Shown: positions 59,472-64,000 of the stretch, piece by piece
Numbering within the stretch: the stretch's first letter is position 1
Layout: each line of letters begins with the position of its first letter
NCBI GenBank assembly: GCA_941918925.1
Contig: OW799236.1
Coordinates: forward strand, 66,922,685-66,986,684
Source: Phyto melanocephala
Taxonomy: Eukaryota; Arthropoda; Insecta; Diptera; Rhinophoridae
Direction: 5' to 3'
Length of the DNA: 64,000 nt
The notes under the pieces: model-generated
What the model saw: the letters and a program-made list of their open reading frames with translations, nothing else
Databases searched by the model: none
What the model was told of the DNA's origin: nothing
Made by a program: the position numbers and the translations under genes

Positions 59472-62400
59472 CTAATTTGCAATTGAACGCAATATAATTA
59501 TTGTTGTTGCCATATAAGGTGCAGTTAGTTTATAAGAACATCTTGTACGACCTGCTCTTGAAAAGAAATCTGAGATATGTTTTTAACAGAATGGCGCCAC
59601 TTCTCGCGACAAAATATCAATTTTAAATAAAATTTTTGTAGAGCGAATAATTTCCAGGAATTTAGAAATTAATTGCTCAGTACGTTCATCATATTAGTCA
59701 GCACCCGACTATTTTCTTTGGGGTTAGTTGAAAAAACCATGTATATGTTGACAAGCCCGAGGCAATCATTAAGCTCAACGTTTGCTTTAAAAATTCGTGC
59801 TCTGCAGCCACAAATTTTGAAATATGTTAGAAAAACGGGGGTCATTTAAGTGACATTGTTGTCCATACTGAGTGTACAAGTATTTCATTTTGTGTGTTTT
59901 ATATAGTCTTAAATGTATAAACCAAAATGTTATTAAAGTGTTCAGCACCATGGTGAATTCTGGCCTACCCTGTTCTTGAGAAGATATAGAATCGTTATTT
60001 CTATTGAACTTGAAATAAGTAAAGAACAAATAATAAACTCATTAACTAGGAGTGCCTAACGATATCATATCGTTCATCATTGGTAGAAAGTCCCTCAAAT
60101 AATTGTAACTTTACAGGAGAAAACAAAAACGTTATAAAACTGTATCATAATAGTGTGATATTTTCTGTAAAATTTCTTGTAAAACTGTAATTTTTGATAT
60201 TATTGCATTAATTTTTTATTTCGTAGGAATCACTGAAAATCTTAATTTTGTAAAAAATTCGTGTAGGGGCCATCTACCTGTTACCAACGATATACTTTGA
60301 GTTTATAATTCAAGTCACAATACCAGTTGTATTGTACTGTTGGTAGTATTTTGGTATCCATTTGTGTTGTGTGCTTGTTGTCACTAATTTTCATTAAAAC
60401 ATTTTGTACAACATTACAGTTTAATTTTATATGTTTTTAAAGTGTTGTATCGGATTCGTGCAGGGATGGAAAATGAAAATTTTTTCAGTATTTTTCTTTT
60501 TACTTAAAATTATTTTAAATATTTTTTGTTGCTCTACAAAAGTAAGATTTTATCAATTTTCCCAATGCGAATTTTTTTAGTATAACAATACAAAAGTTAT
60601 TGCATTCACAAGTAAACTAAAACTGTATTTTAATAGACGATACAGATTAAAATAGGGTGTTGTCAATTAAACATATGTTTTAGATATAATTTTAAATCAG
60701 TGATACCATCAACTTCAAAAAATATGCTTACAACGGCCTCATTCAGCCGCAAACTATAAATAATGTTGTAGCTCTATAGCTGCAAAAATACAAAATTTAC
60801 TTAAGGTTATAAATTATCAATTTTAATGAAGAAGTTTTGGTTAAAAACGCTAAAAGTACCATGGACCTAGGTTACCACATAAGGATAAAAATTCTATTGT
60901 TCAGTAAATTGTCAGTAAATTATTTAAACTACTTAATTAATAAGATGTAATTTTCCAACATTGTTATTAATCAAATATTTTAACATAAACATCTATATTC
61001 TGTTGGCACCCATATCTTAAAAAGATGGTTATTTAATCCTTGCTATAACATATCAAATTTATATGAAAAACTAGTATGTGTTTTTCAATTGCTCCTCCCT
61101 CCTTATAATGCAAATCTTATGGGAAAAAACGTACATTAGCGAAGACAAAAAAAAAAACTTTAAGACAATTTACTTTTTTGAAAACAAAAAATAAGTGAAA
61201 TACAAAGACAAAAAGAATATTGAGAAAAATGTATGCAGACAAATTTAAAGAAGGAAATAAATGAATTCTATTAAACACCATTTCCACATTTAAGAGGAAA
61301 AAGCAGTTGCCCAAAATTGAAGCAATATTTAAGAAATCACACAGCTGTCACTATTTCCAATTAGTACACTTTTATGGAATTAAAGGCAAAATTATAAAAC
61401 AAATTAAGATTAGAAAACCAGATTTTAAAATTAAAGTCTAGGAAAGCACCTGCATGGGGGCTATGTGAAAAAAGAAAAAAAAATTGGTTCATAAAGTGTT
61501 ATATGTATTATTATGAATTCAAACATATTTTAAATGCTCTTCGGTTATAAGCTTCATATACGGATATATAATATTCTTCCACTGCGTCAAGTCCTTACCA
61601 CCTTTGCTAACGATTTTATATTGCTGACTGGTGATTGCCGATAATCCTAATTGCACAGTGCTTTTTAATCGCCATTACCTTCGTTAGACTGAGGTGCCTC
61701 ATGGCATTGACACATATTGTGTGCCTACATATGATCATTAGTCTACCGCGATTTGATATAACCCATTAGTAATCACTATCTATGCTATTGTTGTGCATGC
61801 ATGCATCTCACTTGAGCGTTTAATGCAGCCCCTAACCACTATATGTTCGAAGTCCATTATTCTCCAGCCAGAGAGGCTGGATGTACCTCTGTACCCCTTA
61901 CCTTACTTACCAATATTCGACAAAAGTGGTATTAATTATAATAAAAAATTCTGTGTGTGTTATCTCCTTAATAATGATTTTGAATATTTAGCAAGCGTGT
62001 TCGCAGTTTGCGAATTTAAAGGCAGATATTTTTTTAATTCTTTTTTAAACTTGCCTAAAGCTTTCACACTGGAGAAATTAGAACGCAGACAAATTTTTGC
62101 TTTTCTTCATTTTCATCGCATCGGTTTAACTCGGTGTTTAACTTGTGCTATAAACTGCCAAACAGACAATGAGATGTGAGTAATGAATGGTATGAAACGA
62201 AAGCAAACATTTAGAAATGAAAAAAGAAATGAAAAAACTTCTAGTACAAAGAATCGTTTAACTCATACTCTACGTCTGACATTCTTTGCCAACAAACTTC
62301 GTCCGTCTGTAAAAGAGAACATATGAATTAAAATATCATAAGATTATTAGAACTGACAACTTCATCCAATTTGGTTTTGAACTTTATCATAACAAGACTA

Positions 62401-62624
62401 ATGTCGAAGCAATAGTCGAAAATTGTGCAAATTCGTGTATCTATTCCAGCTTATTATCAAGTTAATTTAAATTCAAATCTCAAGTAAAGCACAAATTTTG
62501 ACCTTACAGTCATTAATAAGCAAATTTGATGCACTTTTAACAAAAATAATAATCAAAAAAAATTAAAGTAGCCAATGAAATCTTTGTACGTTACTTCTTT
62601 TAAATCGAGTCCATTTTCGTCAAT
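59472..62624. other. Unassigned spacer with one open frame
   Basis: AT-rich. A palindrome AACGATATCATATCGTT lies near 60058. The frame 61793-62179 (128 codons) is the longest unexplained one in the window. It has a plausible composition (LDVPLYPLPYLPIF, FCVCYLLNNDFEYLASV) but no family I recognise, no upstream signals and no repeat partner. The preceding 61560-61790 is also relatively complex. It could be an old transposon scrap or a chance frame. Confidence 0.3.
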
Positions 62625-63982
62625 GGACTTTTCACGTTGTCTACAGGTGATGAAATTTAAAAGCTCATAAAACCGCTAAAATCAGAGTATGATGATCAAA
62701 TTTGCTACGTATACCCTTCTAGGCAATGTCATTACTGTGCCAGAAAATTAAGGTGCCACGCCTACTTTTACGTCCACCTCCCATATAACGTTTTAACTGA
62801 AATTTATATAATTTTTCTATTAATAAAGATTTTGGAATAATAAAGGACCATATTGAAATATCTAAGTTGTACTCATTAGCTCACTTATCAGGTAATCAAC
62901 CGTTAATGATTTTAAAATCTCATAAAAACGACAAAATTAGAGGTATGATGATGAAATTTGCTCCATATATTCTTCTTATCAATTTAATTGTTGTGCCGAA
63001 AATTTTGGTGGCACGCCCACTTTAACGCCTACCTCCCATATAACGGTTTATCTTAAATTCATGTAATTTCTCTATTGACAAAGTTTTTGGGAAAATAAAG
63101 GACTATGTTGAAATATCTAAGTTGTATTTATTAGCAGAAACTTTATTGACACGCCTACTTTAATGCCCACTTTCATTGAAAGACTACATTTACAAAAGCA
63201 TTTTAGTAGCATATCGAAGTTATAAAGGGTGGTTAAATTTTAAAGGTCGATGTTGATTTTAAATTAAACACAAATTATTTTAGAAATTATTATCATTTCT
63301 TTTTGTAATGATAATATTTGTATGGTTCAATTATGTATGGAACAAAATATCGGCCAAATAGCCACCCCCCATACTTGGCACCACTCCTCTATCTGAGAGT
63401 CCAAATTTTCAATGACAATGTTGATGCTTAATTGTTGGACATGATGATGAGTCGAGGTTGACTGCTCTTTTGCCACACTATTGCAAAAAACAGCAATGGT
63501 TCCCATTCAACGAACTAAGAAGCCATTCACAGATTTTCTACCATTTATACAGACCAGTTTTGCAGAAATTTAAATATTTTTTACAATTCTCCCGATTGTG
63601 GACGAAGTTGAACGATTCTATTGATCAAAAGAATTACGAAGTGCACAAAATGCATCTTGATTTGAACGCCCATTTTTATAAAAAACCTGAATAACTTTAA
63701 AGCGTTGCTCATTTGCATATCTTTCCACGGATCAAAGTGAGTTAGTCTGAGATTGAGAAATGTTAAATGAAATGCAGAAAACAAATTTAAAGACTAGGTG
63801 TAGTTCGCCTTCAACATGTGCCCTTAAAATTTAACCACCCTCTACAAAGTAAGTGATACATATTTTATTATAAAGAAATTATTGCATAGCGATTAACAAA
63901 ATAATAAATATTGTGGTTTAAATGTACACAAAATTGGTGGTGGGAATAAAAGATTCGGCACAGCCAAATATAGCGATTCGAG
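62625..63982 (+). mobile_element. DINE-1/INE-1-like element, family B, copy B6, 5'-truncated
   Basis: Starts within the central repeats (ATGAAATTTAAAAGCTCATA) and runs to the 3' hairpin (AGATTCGGCACAGCCAAATA) near 63982. It includes about two central repeat units and the mariner insertion. The hairpin has a mismatch (AGCCAAAT for AGCCGAAT). Confidence 0.8.
63223..63842 (-). mobile_element. mariner-like insertion in DINE B6
   Basis: Same insertion as in B1, B2 and B4, inverted with its host. It is bounded by AAAGGGTGGTTAAATTTTAA and its partner CCCTTAAAATTTAACCACCC. The G homopolymer appears here as a run of 6 C. The transposase start is read on the minus strand and is broken. Confidence 0.75.
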
Positions 63983-64000
63983 TTCTATCGTGCTTTCAAC
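63983..64000 (-). mobile_element. Start of a further DINE B copy at the window edge
   Basis: The last 18 bases, TTCTATCGTGCTTTCAAC, match the 5'-region block CTCTATCGTGCTTTCAACAG of family B in minus orientation. This suggests another copy, or a rearranged B6, continuing beyond the window. Confidence 0.5.

Overview
This is a non-coding, transposon-dominated stretch of a very AT-rich eukaryotic genome, almost certainly a fly (Diptera, probably a schizophoran such as a calyptrate). The evidence is that the commonest repeats have the layout and 5' sequence of INE-1/DINE-1 (Helentron-associated) elements. They sit beside classic Helitrons (TC...CTAG between A and T), mariner, piggyBac, hAT and MULE relics, and non-LTR retrotransposon relics. 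I found no convincing host gene, no RNA gene, no CRISPR array and nothing prokaryotic. The window reads as intergenic or intronic, heterochromatin-like DNA. Family names rest on remembered consensus sequences and motif recognition; no search was run.

Layout. 1-6.7 kb holds an anonymous repeat (family C), a complete but dead piggyBac-like element between TTAA sites (1605-3604) and a mariner relic near 4.6-5.1 kb. 6.7-17 kb holds DINE family B copies (each carrying the same mariner insertion) flanking a three-level nest: a minus-strand Helitron (9520-14815) interrupted by a DINE family A copy (9768-11409), itself interrupted by a plus-strand Helitron (10032-10962). The outer Helitron contains a 2.5-kb satellite of 118-bp monomers with 236- and 472-bp higher-order periods. 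17-26.4 kb holds further DINE A and B copies, twice as head-to-tail A-B pairs, plus a 1.39-kb fold-back MULE with a 36-bp perfect terminal inverted repeat and an exact 8-bp target duplication (19641-21033). A 253-bp MITE is nested in a DINE A copy. 26.4-28.9 kb is a broken Jockey/CR1-like retrotransposon. 30.8-41.3 kb holds more DINE copies, RT and RNase H relics of non-LTR elements and a small candidate MITE. 43.1-47.1 kb holds a hAT remnant with an exact 8-bp duplication, a minus-strand Helitron, an unclassified fold-back-like element and a mariner corpse. 49.36-49.78 kb is a 5'-truncated retrotransposon tail ending in CCTAA repeats with a target duplication. 55.4-59.5 kb is a second nest: a fold-back element rich in GCAAG palindromes, containing a DINE A, containing a Helitron with a helicase fragment, the left part then tandemly duplicated (2 x 1258 bp, nearly identical). 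The window closes inside DINE B sequence with the same mariner insertion.

How the pieces relate. Families A and B share a nearly identical 3' end (about 46 bp with a hairpin), but each has its own matched pair of subterminal inverted repeats. They therefore look like two non-autonomous lineages moved by the same Helentron machinery. Insertion order can be read at several places from intact copies elsewhere in the window that show the uninterrupted sequence.
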